64,000 bases of DNA from CAWBLP01 sp963721065 (GTDB taxonomy: Bacteria; Pseudomonadota; Alphaproteobacteria; Acetobacterales; Acetobacteraceae), in assembly GCA_963721065.1 (NCBI GenBank), contig CAVRHO010000001.1, positions 558,001 through 622,000 of the forward strand, given 5' to 3'. Shown piece by piece: positions 44,090 through 52,502 of the stretch (its first letter is position 1; every line of letters begins with the position of its first letter). The notes beneath the pieces are model-generated. The model saw only the letters and a list, made by a program, of their open reading frames with translations, made no database searches and had not been told where the DNA came from. The position numbers and the translations under genes were made by a program.

Positions 44090-45463
44090 TCAGCCTTCCA
44101 TCACCGTCTGCTGTTGCCGCTGGCGGGCGATCACCTGCTCGATCGCGCCGACCATCAGTCCCAGCAGCACCAGGCAACTCGCCGCCTGCACCAGGGCGGC
44201 GATCCACAGCGCCGCCAGGGCGGACATGCCGGAATGCCAGGCCAGCAGCACGGCGGACATCAGCACCACAAGGCGTCCGACATGCCAGGCCGCGGCCGTT
44301 GCCTGCCGCTCCAGCATCTGCAGCGTGGTGGACAGCGGGTGCAGCACGGCCTGCGCCAGGTAGGCGACACTCAGTGCGCGCATGAAAGGGATGGCGGCGC
44401 CCCATTGCGCGCCGAACAGCACGGGAAACGCCCAGCCGGCCAGCAGATTGGCCAGCGCCACCCAGCCGGCCGCCAGCAGGAACTGGCGCGGCACCACCTG
44501 ATAGAATCGACGCCGCAACTGTTCCGGGTTTTTCGATATGGATCGTCCGGCCTCGCCGGTGAAAACCTGCAGCAGAGAGCTGCTGACCAGCAGCAACGGG
44601 CGCCAGATGATCCGTTCCGACAGAAACATGAATCCGGCGATCCGGCTGGAGTAGCAGGCCGAGAACACCAGGAACAGCACCAGCCCGCCGCCGGCTGCCT
44701 CCAGCACGCGCGACCAACTGGTGTACAGGGGAAAGCGGGCGTAGCGCCGGGCCGCGGCAATGATGCCGCGCCATGAGACCGCCTGCAGCCATGTGCGGTT
44801 TGCCAGCACGCACCGACTGAGCAGCAGCACCGTTCCGCTGGCCTGGCCGATGATGAAACCGATGACCAGGCCCGGCGTGCCGGCGCCGAGCAGGCCCAGG
44901 ATGATCTGCGATCCCGGGCCGCCGACGCCCTGGGCGATGCGCGTGCGTGCGATCTCCTGGAACGCACTGGCCCGCGTCGCCACCGCGAGCAGGATGAAAT
45001 AACCGCCGAGACAGGCAAAGCCGAGCGGCAGCAGAAAGCGGTAGGAAACCAGCGGCCCCAACCAGAGCCGGCTGAGTCTGTCGGCGGGAAACAGATAGGT
45101 CAGGGCTGCTACTGCGGACGTGGTGGCGGTCAGTGCCACACCGCACAGAACCAGCAGGTTGGCGCATTCTTCGTCTTCGGTGCAGATCGGAATGGCGATC
45201 TCCAGGCCCAGGCTCGCCATCACCCCGAACAGCATCAGAAGCGCGCCGTACACGCTGAGATAGCCGAACTCGGTTGGCGTGAAGACGCGGGTGAGAACCG
45301 GTGACAGCAGAAGGCTGACTGCCTGTCCCGTTACTGCCCCGAACAGCATCACCCCGACGTGCCAGGCGAAGCCGCGCCGGTTGGCATGCTGGCGGACCCG
45401 CAGGATGCCGCTTTGGACCGACGGCGGCAGCCGGTCGAGGAGGGCCGAATGATTCAGTGACAT
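44090..45463 (-). CDS. Polysaccharide flippase (MOP/Wzx-like)
   Basis: This 457-residue protein has about twelve hydrophobic helices, with the start FAWHVGVMLFGAVTGQAVSLLLSPVLTRVFTPTEFG (read in parts), the family pattern for Wzx/MATE-like lipid-linked oligosaccharide flippases. A middle loop LSERIIWRPLLLVSSSLLQVFTGEA and the second half LSVAYLAQAVLHPLSTTLQMLER are also typical. The start is ATG 45463 (MSLNHSALLD); an in-frame extension to 45529 is not needed. It is convergent with nothing nearby, and it lies 135 bp from the potassium-channel-like gene on the same strand. Confidence 0.85.
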   Translation of the reverse strand: MSLNHSALLDRLPPSVQSGILRVRQHANRRGFAWHVGVMLFGAVTGQAVSLLLSPVLTRVFTPTEFGYLSVYGALLMLFGVMASLGLEIAIPICTEDEECANLLVLCGVALTATTSAVAALTYLFPADRLSRLWLGPLVSYRFLLPLGFACLGGYFILLAVATRASAFQEIARTRIAQGVGGPGSQIILGLLGAGTPGLVIGFIIGQASGTVLLLSRCVLANRTWLQAVSWRGIIAAARRYARFPLYTSWSRVLEAAGGGLVLFLVFSACYSSRIAGFMFLSERIIWRPLLLVSSSLLQVFTGEAGRSISKNPEQLRRRFYQVVPRQFLLAAGWVALANLLAGWAFPVLFGAQWGAAIPFMRALSVAYLAQAVLHPLSTTLQMLERQATAAAWHVGRLVVLMSAVLLAWHSGMSALAALWIAALVQAASCLVLLGLMVGAIEQVIARQRQQQTVMEG

Positions 45464-45598
45464 GATGCATCGGGATAACGCATGTGCCCGATAGCGCGTG
45501 CAAGCCACGTATTCGTTGCCGAGGCTCACTATCGCCGAAGTTACTGCGCGCGCCGGTGACAGCGCCCTGGTGGCGGTGTCGGTGCGGTACCGTGCCGG

Positions 45599-46636
45599 CT
45601 ACCCGCCCTTGTCGTGCTCCACCGGAACGCGTGGCCGCTCCGACAGACCCTGCCGCGGACGGCTGTCCGGCCCGGCGCTGCGCATGATCTCGCTGAAGCC
45701 GAACAGCAGCATCAGAATGCCGGATACGACTTCCATCGCGGTGATGGCCCGCACCAGCGGCGTTGCCGGGGCGATGTCGCCGAAGCCCAGCGTGGTGATG
45801 GTCGCAACGCTGTAGTACAGCGCGTCAACGAAACTGACCCGCGTGGCGGCGCCGTTCACGGTGAACTGCGGCAGCCAGGCGGTGATGTCCGCGATGCGGT
45901 ACAGGCAACCGAAAATGACGACCAGCAATGCATAGAAGGTCAGGAATGCCAGCATCGGCATAACCAGTCGGTCGAGACGCGCGGCGACGGTTTCGAACAC
46001 CATGGCAATGTCGATCATGACCAGCACGATGTCCCGCGCGTACAGCACCACGACCAGTGTGATGACGCCCATGCTGGACAGCAGCACCAGGCCTTGCTGC
46101 AGCGAGTCGAGAGCCAGCCGCGGTACCGCGAAAGACGCCGCCCCCACGGCCAGGGCGCCGAACAGCCAGCGCGACACCGGAGGCAGGCGCTGCAGTTCGC
46201 GAATGCGGCGTGCGCGAATGATCGAAACGACCTGGCGGCGGCGCAGGAAGCAGCGTCCCAGGAAGCCGGCGGCCGGCATCGCCAGCCCCACCAGGGCCAG
46301 GGCGCTCGGTGCCTCCGGGAAATTGACGCTGCGAAAGAATTCGAACAGGCAGGCGTAGATCGCCAGGAAGTTGGCCACCGTCATGCCGAACTGCGCGCCG
46401 CCCGGGAACAGCAGGTAGAAGAAGCCGAACCCCACGGCGCAGGTGGCGACCAGGCCAAGCGCAATGGACAGGTCGGCGCCGATCGCAGCGGCGATCAGGC
46501 CAACCAGCACCACGGTGAAGGCGATCGAGCGCAGCCAGTGCAGGTTGAGGTGCGCCAGCCGCTGCGCAAGGCGGCGACGGTCGGGTTCGGCGCTCACGTC
46601 GCGACGGGTCGGCGTGCGGTGCCTGTTCGCCGGCAA
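45599..46636 (-). CDS. Potassium-channel-like two-pore-domain membrane protein
   Basis: The protein has 345 residues with about seven hydrophobic segments. The C-terminal half has the pore layout VDALYYSVATITTLGFGDIAP then LVRAITAMEVVSGILMLLFGFSEIM. The selectivity-filter position reads TLGFGD (residues 282-287) instead of the common TVGYGD. The family is ion_trans_2 (KvAP/KcsA-like pore), and the N-terminal helices lack an obvious voltage-sensor Arg series. The final 25 residues are charged and cytoplasmic. The protein probably conducts K+, but the altered filter makes selectivity uncertain. Confidence 0.75.
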   Translation of the reverse strand: MPANRHRTPTRRDVSAEPDRRRLAQRLAHLNLHWLRSIAFTVVLVGLIAAAIGADLSIALGLVATCAVGFGFFYLLFPGGAQFGMTVANFLAIYACLFEFFRSVNFPEAPSALALVGLAMPAAGFLGRCFLRRRQVVSIIRARRIRELQRLPPVSRWLFGALAVGAASFAVPRLALDSLQQGLVLLSSMGVITLVVVLYARDIVLVMIDIAMVFETVAARLDRLVMPMLAFLTFYALLVVIFGCLYRIADITAWLPQFTVNGAATRVSFVDALYYSVATITTLGFGDIAPATPLVRAITAMEVVSGILMLLFGFSEIMRSAGPDSRPRQGLSERPRVPVEHDKGG

Positions 46637-47117
46637 CCAGGCCGGACCTGCACGACTCGCATGGTGTTCCCCCTCTTCGCTGTCGGAAGCGGGAGCAGGC
46701 TAGGGCCGATTGCAGTCAACGGGAACGTTGCAGTTCAGCCCGGCGCGCATGGGCGCGCCATCTGGACGCCGGTGGCAAGGGCAAGCACGGCATGAGCCTG
46801 GCCTGCCGGTCGGTCAGGCCCGATGCGGGGTCAGGTCCGACGCGGGGTCAGGTCCGATGCGGGGTCAGGTCCGATGCGGGGTCAGGCCCGACGCGGGGTC
46901 AGGCCCGACGCTGGGTCAGGCCCGACGCGGGTTGGACGGAAGCGGCAGTTCCGCCGCAACAGACGCATCGGCCGCCGCGCCGCAGCAGGAATGTCGGGCG
47001 GGACGCGCCGCCGGCAACCAGCCATGCAGGCCGGCAGCCGGAACGGCAGCGCGCCTCCATCCAATGCATGGGTGGAAGATGGCCAGCCCGCGGAACCGGC
47101 CATCTCCCGGCCTGGCC
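46637..47117. other. Gap with a 17-bp minisatellite
   Basis: No gene seen. The plus-strand open frames here are created by the tandem array at 46813-46931 (listed separately) and have no family match. The flanks hold the channel gene start and the 3' end of the secreted Met-rich gene. Confidence 0.6.
46813..46931 (+). repeat. Tandem repeat, 17-bp unit, seven copies
   Basis: The unit GTCAGGYCCGAYGCGGG repeats at exactly 17-bp steps (first bases near 46813, 46830, 46847, 46864, 46881, 46898 and 46915), then degenerates at GTTGG (46931). The Y positions vary between C and T. A 17-bp unit rotates the reading frame, so translations in any frame repeat only every 51 bases. Confidence 0.9.
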
Positions 47118-47609
47118 TCAGCGCTGCATTGGCGCCTGCATACCGCCACCGGCGCCGGGGGACATGGTCGAACCCGGCTGGTTCATCCCGCCCTGTCCCA
47201 TGTCGGCACCGCCGGGGGTGAACGCCCGGTTCTGCTGGGCCGCGCGCAGGCTCTCCTCATTCAGCCGATCGACCTCGGCGTCCTGCGAGGTCGCCGGACC
47301 GCGGGAATAGGAATGGCGCTGCGCACTGCGTGTGCTGTGGCTCATGCCCGGCTGACCGGTTGCCATGCCGCCATTGCCGTGTTCCGCCGGCATGGTGTTG
47401 CCGTTGTTCATTCCCATCCCCGACCCGTTGCCGGCGCCGTTCATCGTGCCGGGGGCGCCGGGCGTGTGCATGGTCGAGCCGCCGTTCATGCCGCTGCCGT
47501 TCATCGAGGCTGCCCCGCTGTTCATGCCGGTGCCACCAGCCGCGAAAGCAGCGGGTGCCGCAAACAGCAGGCTCAGCGCACAGACCGAGGCGAGCAAGTG
47601 TCCCTTCAT
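47118..47609 (-). CDS. Secreted Met/Gly/Asn-rich hypothetical protein
   Basis: The protein has 163 residues. A Sec signal peptide (MKGHLLASVCALSLLFAAPA then AFAAGG) is followed by a low-complexity region rich in Gly, Met, Asn and Ser (GMNSGAASMNGSGMNGGSTM). Further on is a short conserved-looking helix, SQDAEVDRLNEESLRAAQQN. The protein is presumably periplasmic or extracellular. The Met clusters are reminiscent of copper-binding periplasmic proteins, but no recognised metal motif is complete. ATG 47609 was chosen because it gives a clean signal peptide; a longer frame adds an Arg/Pro-rich stretch without support. Confidence 0.72.
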   Translation of the reverse strand: MKGHLLASVCALSLLFAAPAAFAAGGTGMNSGAASMNGSGMNGGSTMHTPGAPGTMNGAGNGSGMGMNNGNTMPAEHGNGGMATGQPGMSHSTRSAQRHSYSRGPATSQDAEVDRLNEESLRAAQQNRAFTPGGADMGQGGMNQPGSTMSPGAGGGMQAPMQR

Positions 47610-47825
47610 CAGGCCCTCTCCCTGTTGGCCGCCATCACCGTCCGGCCGTGCCACGTGACAGTCCGGACCGCGATGCGGGCTGGCAGGGAAATGGTTGCGG
47701 AGTTGGCAGGCGCCCATCACATCGCGGTGCGCCCATGCGGCATCGCGGCAGGAAATGCGCGCGATTGCGTGAGCAGACCCATTGCATCGCGGCGGATATG
47801 TTGGGCGGGCGGTGAGGGATACGGC

Positions 47826-48218
47826 TCAGCCGATCACCAACTGGGTCTGCGTGACCTTTGCCACCAGCCGTCCCTGGTCGCCGGTGATCCGCGTCTCCCA
47901 CACCTGGGTGCGGCGGCCGCGATGCAGCGGTACGCTTTCCGCGACGAGCCGGGTGCCGACCCGGGCCGGGGCGAAGAAATTGGTCTTGCTCTCGATCGTC
48001 GTGGTGGACTGGCCTTCCCGCAGGTTGAGCACGGTCCCGGCCGCGCCCAGCGTGTCGGCGAAGGCCATCAGCGTACCGCCGTGCACGGCGTCCCCAACGG
48101 TGCAGTGTTCGGCTTTCACCGTCAGTTCGCCGACGACGCGTTCGGGTTCCGCCGACACCAGGCGCAGATCCAGCAGCCGGGCCAACCCCATTGTGGCGAT
48201 CAGCGCATTGAGGTCCAT
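47826..48218 (-). CDS. PaaI-type hotdog thioesterase
   Basis: This 130-residue protein shows a single hotdog fold with the PaaI/YdiI-type motif HGGTLMAFADTLGAAGTVL, where the helix begins after His-Gly-Gly, followed by TIESKTNFFAPARVGTRLVAES. It hydrolyses small acyl-CoA thioesters. The length matches the family. It starts at ATG 48218 (MDLNALIATMG). It is transcribed alone, divergent from mepA. Confidence 0.88.
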   Translation of the reverse strand: MDLNALIATMGLARLLDLRLVSAEPERVVGELTVKAEHCTVGDAVHGGTLMAFADTLGAAGTVLNLREGQSTTTIESKTNFFAPARVGTRLVAESVPLHRGRRTQVWETRITGDQGRLVAKVTQTQLVIG

Positions 48219-48409
48219 GGCGTGGGCACCTGTCGGGTTACACCGCGTCGCCGGATCATGGCACCGCCGGGCAGACAGCGGAAGATGTGCGCCCCCCTGG
48301 ATGCTCAGGCGGCCACTCGGCGGCCACTCGCCGAGCGCCGCGCGGTCGGTGGCTGACGGATGGCGGCGGACATTGCAGAGTGTCGGCGGACCTGGGGAAT
48401 TCGTTTACC

Positions 48410-49246
48410 GTGACAGCCCGATTCGCACGCTTTGTCCTGGCTTTGGTGCTTCTGCTGCTGCCGGCCGGCTGGTCCGCTGCCGCGCGGGCGGCGCAGGCCG
48501 GGCCGGTGCCGGGGCCGTTGCACATCATCGGCGGCGCCTTCACCGGGGGCTGCTTTGCCGGCGGGATGCGGTTGCCGGCCTCCGGCCCCGGCTTCCGGAC
48601 CATCCATCCGGACCGCAGCAGCTTCTGGGGCGCGCCGCAGACCATCGCCCGCATCGAGCAGCTCGGCCGCGAGGCCAAGGCACATGGCCTGCCGCCGCTG
48701 CTGGTGGAGGACATCTCCCGCCCGCGCGGCGGGCCGCTGGCCCCGCATGCCAGCCACCAACTGGGGCTGGACGTGGATATCGGGCTGGACATGCAGCCCC
48801 GGCCGCCGCTGACCACGAAGACGCGGGATAGCATCAAGCTGGTCAGCCTGGTGCGGCCCGACCGGCGCGGTGTCGATCCGCAGCACTGGACGCACGGCGT
48901 GGTCACGCTGCTGCACCTGGCGGCGACGCTGCCGGATGTGGACCGGATCCTGGTCAACCCGGCGATCAAGCGGAAGCTGTGCCACGTGGTGCAGGGCGAC
49001 CGGAGCTGGCTACGGCTGATCCGGCCGTGGTACGGGCACGCCGCGCACATGCATATCCGCTTCCGCTGCCCGGCCGGGCAGGCGGATTGCAGGCAGGCCC
49101 CGCCGCCACCGCCCGGCGACAGTTGCGGCCCGACGTTGCAATGGTGGTTCGATCAGCTCAACAAGCCGCCGGGTCCCTCCAAGCCGCATCACATGCCGCC
49201 CTTGCCCGCGGCGTGCCACGCGATCCTGGACACGCCGGCGGGCTGA
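48410..49246 (+). CDS. mepA: Penicillin-insensitive murein endopeptidase
   Basis: The protein has 278 residues. A signal peptide (TARFARFVLALVLLLLPAGW, to about residue 27) precedes the MepA/LAS metallopeptidase domain. Zinc ligands are visible: His113 and His116 with Asp121/Asp123 (HASHQLGLDVDIG) and the HxH pair His213-x-His215 (GHAAHMHIRFRCP). Several Cys suggest periplasmic disulfides. The enzyme cleaves D-Ala-meso-DAP cross-links in peptidoglycan. GTG 48410 (VTARFARF) follows weak upstream purines and gives the signal peptide directly. Its stop is 10 bp from the convergent aldo-keto reductase gene. Confidence 0.9.
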   Translation: MTARFARFVLALVLLLLPAGWSAAARAAQAGPVPGPLHIIGGAFTGGCFAGGMRLPASGPGFRTIHPDRSSFWGAPQTIARIEQLGREAKAHGLPPLLVEDISRPRGGPLAPHASHQLGLDVDIGLDMQPRPPLTTKTRDSIKLVSLVRPDRRGVDPQHWTHGVVTLLHLAATLPDVDRILVNPAIKRKLCHVVQGDRSWLRLIRPWYGHAAHMHIRFRCPAGQADCRQAPPPPPGDSCGPTLQWWFDQLNKPPGPSKPHHMPPLPAACHAILDTPAG

Positions 49247-49255
49247 CGGCGCGGC

Positions 49256-50260
49256 TTATGACGGCGTGGGTGCCTCCGGATGCAGCAACTGGGCCTGGCG
49301 CAGGTCGGCCCACAGCGCGGCGGGGATGGGCATGGTCAGCAGCGGCAGGTTGGCGTCGAACTCCGCCGCGGAGCGCGGGCCGGGGATGATGGCGCAGACC
49401 GCCGGATGCGCCAGCGGAAACTGCAGGGCCGCCGCCGCCAGCGGCACGTTGTGCGCATCGCACACCGCGCGGATGCTGTTGACGCGGGTGACGATCTCCG
49501 GCGGGGCGGCGGCATAGTTCCAGGTGTCACGACCGGCCAGGATGCCGGAATTCAGCGGCCCGCCCACCACGATGGAGGTGCCGCGCGCGCTGCACATCGG
49601 CAGCAGATCGTCCAGCGGGCCCTGTTCCAGCAGCGTGTAGCGGCCGGCGAGCAGGAACGCGTCCCAGTCGCCGAACTTCATCGCCTCGATCAGCACTTCC
49701 TTCTCGTTCACGCCGATGCCGATGGCGCTGACCGTGCCGTTGCGGCGCAGCTCCTCCAGCGCCTTGTAGCCACTGTCGCGCAGGATCCCGAAGTGGTGCG
49801 CGTTGGCTTCCGCGCCGTGCTGGTATTCGCCGATGTCGTGCACGTAGAGAATGTCGATCCTGGCAAGGCCGAGCCGCTGGTAGCTGTCCTCGACCGAGCG
49901 CATGATGCCGTCATAGGAGTAGTCGTACTGCACATGGAACGGCATCGGGGCGAGGCGGCCGTCGTTTGCGGCCTGGTCGATGCCGGGGCGCAGCAGGCGG
50001 CCGACCTTGGTGGACAGCACCCAGCCGTCGCGGTTCTCCTCGCGGAGGGCGTCACCGACGCGGTGTTCCGCGGCGCCGACGCCATAGAACGGGGCGGTAT
50101 CGACATAGCGCACGCCGGCGTTCCAGGCGGCGCGGACCAGCGCCTCGCTTTCCGCGCGGGTAACCGGGATGCGGCTGCCGCCCATGGTGGCGGTGCCGAG
50201 CCCGAGACTGGTGACTTCGAGTTTGGTGCGGCCGACCCGGCGCTTTTCCCATTGCGGCAT
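49256..50260 (-). CDS. Aldo/keto reductase
   Basis: This 334-residue TIM-barrel oxidoreductase starts EKRRVGRTKLEVTSLGLGTA. It shows RYVDTAPFYGVGAAEHRVG (catalytic Asp/Tyr region), WVLSTKVGRLLRP (catalytic Lys), and the His-containing ARIDILYVHDIG. These match the subgroup near L-fucose / pyridoxal / D-threo-aldose dehydrogenases. It reduces aldehydes or oxidises sugars with NAD(P). The substrate is not identifiable. It is convergent with mepA. Confidence 0.9.
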   Translation of the reverse strand: MPQWEKRRVGRTKLEVTSLGLGTATMGGSRIPVTRAESEALVRAAWNAGVRYVDTAPFYGVGAAEHRVGDALREENRDGWVLSTKVGRLLRPGIDQAANDGRLAPMPFHVQYDYSYDGIMRSVEDSYQRLGLARIDILYVHDIGEYQHGAEANAHHFGILRDSGYKALEELRRNGTVSAIGIGVNEKEVLIEAMKFGDWDAFLLAGRYTLLEQGPLDDLLPMCSARGTSIVVGGPLNSGILAGRDTWNYAAAPPEIVTRVNSIRAVCDAHNVPLAAAALQFPLAHPAVCAIIPGPRSAAEFDANLPLLTMPIPAALWADLRQAQLLHPEAPTPS

Positions 50261-50564
50261 GGTGAGTCTCCGTTCTGGCTGGGGAAGGGGCGAGTGGGCG
50301 GCGGTTCGGGGGGAGTGTCAATGCGTGGAGGGTTGCCGGGCGGTTGTCCCGCCAGCTTCACCGGGCCGCTGGGTTCGACCTGGGGCGGAGCAACGGGAAC
50401 CGGTCGTGATGCCGCGACCGCGCTGCGGCGGTTGCCTCGCCCACCCGACACCCGCAGGTTCGGTCCGGCAAAAGGCCTTGCGCCGTGCGTGCGACCCGCA
50501 GCCGTTGCGGGTTGGTATGACAGGTTGTTCAGAATCGCTGGCCGCCTTGGGACGACTTGCCGGC
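50261..50564. other. Gap upstream of the aldo-keto reductase gene
   Basis: No gene seen. GGAGAC close to 50265 (minus strand) is the likely ribosome-binding region of the reductase. The rest shows no repeat of the dispersed families and no conserved frame. Confidence 0.55.
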
Positions 50565-50987
50565 TCAACCGCCGTGCAGTGGGCGCCTCAGCCATATGTC
50601 GTACAGGCTGTAGAGAATCATGACCGCCAGCGACAGGATGAACAGACCGCCCCCGGCGATGACGACATAAACGAAGCCCGGATCCGCCTTGGTGAGGAAC
50701 CACCCGCAGATATCGACGGTGAAGGCGATGAACGGCAGGACCGCCCAGAACGCCTTCCATCCATTCGAAAGGCTGCTGTGCACGAAGATGAAACCGATGA
50801 CCCAGAACAGCGTGACCAGGCCCAGCATATGGATGTGTGCGAGCGAGAGCAGCGTGACGACGCTGACGCCCGGGCCGTAATAGGTCGCGGCTATATTGGA
50901 CGGCCCGATCCAGATGCTGTTGCCCAGATCCTGGTGACTGACATCGAGGTAGATCAGCGCCATCACCAGGCCCAGGCCGGTGAACAC
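50565..50987 (-). CDS. Membrane protein with cytochrome-c neighbour; start uncertain
   Basis: This 140-residue (GTG 50987) protein has four hydrophobic helices: VFTGLGLVMALIYLDV, VSVVTLLSLAHIHMLGLVTL, AFWAVLPFIAFTVDICGWFL and VVIAGGGLFILSLAVMILYSL. It contains conserved-looking His in HIHMLG and HSS. No family is firmly recognised. The true start may lie upstream: a strong AAGGAGG (51054-51060, minus strand) is followed 9 bases later, in frame, by an ATC codon (51042-51044). Translation from there would give 159 residues with a leader IRPLSDLPVALKALTTAT. Its start follows 25-80 bp after the cytochrome c gene, so the two are an operon; the His residues could bind heme or copper. Confidence 0.65.
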   Translation of the reverse strand: MFTGLGLVMALIYLDVSHQDLGNSIWIGPSNIAATYYGPGVSVVTLLSLAHIHMLGLVTLFWVIGFIFVHSSLSNGWKAFWAVLPFIAFTVDICGWFLTKADPGFVYVVIAGGGLFILSLAVMILYSLYDIWLRRPLHGG

Positions 50988-51068
50988 AAGCGTTGCGGTC
51001 GTCAGCGCCTTCAGAGCGACCGGTAAGTCGGATAGCGGCCTGATTGGTCCTGCCCTCCTTCGGCTCTC

Positions 51069-51449
51069 TCAACCGTGGGCTGCCGGCTGGCCGACACGAA
51101 GCGGTATGCTGGCGAAGTAGGCGGACAGGTCCTTCATCTGCTGCCTGGTCAGGGAATGGGCGACCTCGTCCATCAGCGGGTTGCGGCGCTTTCGATGCTT
51201 GAAGGCGCGTAGCTGCTGGAGCAGGTAGCCATATCGTTGGCCCGCGAGATTCGGAATGTTGCCGGCCACCGAGATGCCGTTGCTGCCATGACACATCGCG
51301 CACTGTGCCGAAATCGCCGCCCCCTTGCGGACACTGGCCGGCATGCCCGAAGCGTTCGGGGTCGGGGAGGCCCGTGCAACCGGATCACCTGTGGCCGCAA
51401 TCGCCATGGCCGCGGCCAGAAGCAGCCGCGTGTATCTGTTGAACCGCAT
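51069..51449 (-). CDS. Exported class I c-type cytochrome
   Basis: The protein has about 126 residues. Signal peptide MRFNRYTRLLLAAAMAIAATG is followed by one heme-attachment motif CxxCH (AQCAMCHGSNGISVAG) and a distal region NPLMDEVAHSLTRQQMKDLSAYFASIP, with Met as the likely sixth ligand. The pattern resembles c4/c5-like or c553-like electron carriers. ATG 51449 gives the basic n-region; ATG 51461 would add four residues. The downstream membrane protein is probably co-transcribed, and a second cytochrome c gene points the other way at 52104. Confidence 0.88.
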   Translation of the reverse strand: MRFNRYTRLLLAAAMAIAATGDPVARASPTPNASGMPASVRKGAAISAQCAMCHGSNGISVAGNIPNLAGQRYGYLLQQLRAFKHRKRRNPLMDEVAHSLTRQQMKDLSAYFASIPLRVGQPAAHG

Positions 51450-51461
51450 TCGTCCGTCCAT

Positions 51462-52103
51462 TCGTCAAGGCCGATCGGTTGTGTGTCGGGCGTGAACCCG
51501 GACGACAGCGGTGCGTCGGCCCGTCGATCCGGTGACGTTCCCCCGGCACCGATTTCCGCCCGCCGGCTCCGTGGGGGCCAACCGGTCACCCGGCCCCTGG
51601 CAATGCAACATATGATGTGGGGGGGTGGCTGCGAGGGCCGGACAACGATCCAGGACTGTCTCACGGCAAAATGAGACCCGATCCAAATAATCGCGGTCGA
51701 TTTTGGCCTTGTTTGGAATTCTATCAATTCCCAGCCATGGTGGCGCGGTTGCTTTCGCTTCACGTGCCGGAACGTGGCTGGAGTCCGAAGCCGGTCGGTG
51801 GTGCAATCCTGACCAGAAGGTACGGTCGCACGGACGAGATGCAGGGTGGTGTGGCGTTTGTCGGACGCCCATACGGACGCAAGGCCAACCCGAGCAACGC
51901 TCGGCTCGCGCATGCCGTGGCACAGGAAGCAGGTCCTGTGTAGAGTATGGCTCGACGATTGTAGAGTATGGCATCGACGATGCAGACGGGCGATCACATG
52001 GCAAGTCCACTTCGGTGCCGGGCGTCAGCGGGCACGTCGCGGTCGCTTTCATGGCTGGCCGGTCTGCATCCCGGTGGGATCTTCAATGAGAGGAATCGAA
52101 AGT
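51462..52103. promoter_or_regulatory. Divergent control region between two cytochrome c genes
   Basis: No credible gene was seen in this 642-bp region. It is AT-richer than its surroundings around 51680-51740. The palindrome GGAATT-CTATC-AATTCC (51715-51731) is a candidate operator. A 21-22-bp direct duplication, starting TGTAGAGTATGG, lies at 51939-51981 and could be two binding sites or a replication slip. AGAGGA at 52089-52094 is the ribosome-binding site for the cytochrome start at 52104. Confidence 0.4.
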
Positions 52104-52502
52104 ATGTCCATGCGTCACCTGGGCGTCGAACTGGCCTGGATCGCCGCAGTCGGCAGTGCCCTGATGATGGCCGTTAGTGCCCCCGCGGCCGCTGCAGGTA
52201 ATGTTGCGGGCGGCAAGGCGGTTTTCCGGTCGCACTGCGCCATCTGCCATTCAACGCTGCCGGGGCGCAACAAGGTTGGGCCGAGCCTGTTCGGCGTAGT
52301 TGGACGCAAGAGCGGCTCGGAGCCCGGGTACAACTATTCGGCTGCGATGAAGAATTCTGATCTTGTCTGGACTGAAGACGAGCTGGAAAAGTATTTGAAA
52401 TCGCCCCACGCGATTGTTCCAGGAACGAAGATGTCCTTCCCGGGCCTGCAAAATCCACAACAGCGCGCTGACGTGATCGCCTATCTTGCCACGCTGAAAT
52501 AG
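52104..52502 (+). CDS. Periplasmic class I cytochrome c (mitochondrial-type)
   Basis: The protein has 132 residues. The leader MSMRHLGVELAWIAAVGSAL and MMAVSAPAAAAG forms a signal peptide. One heme motif, SHCAICHSTLPG, is followed by NKVGPSLFGVVGRKSGSEPG and the Met ligand in PGTKMSFPGL, then QRADVIAYLATLK. This is the soluble electron-carrier type that feeds terminal oxidases. ATG 52104 was chosen because AGAGGA lies 9 bases before it; ATG 52086 also opens the frame but overlaps that site. Confidence 0.92.
   Translation: MSMRHLGVELAWIAAVGSALMMAVSAPAAAAGNVAGGKAVFRSHCAICHSTLPGRNKVGPSLFGVVGRKSGSEPGYNYSAAMKNSDLVWTEDELEKYLKSPHAIVPGTKMSFPGLQNPQQRADVIAYLATLK

Noticed and set aside
44055..45503. 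Second minus-strand frame across the flippase gene
   Set aside because: It shares the region with the flippase in another frame and is Arg/Gly-rich without membrane-helix periodicity.
51465..52052. Minus-strand open frame of 195 codons in the cytochrome spacer
   Set aside because: The composition is scattered with Cys, Arg and His and shows no domain. It overlaps the promoter region of both cytochrome genes and has no ribosome-binding site.
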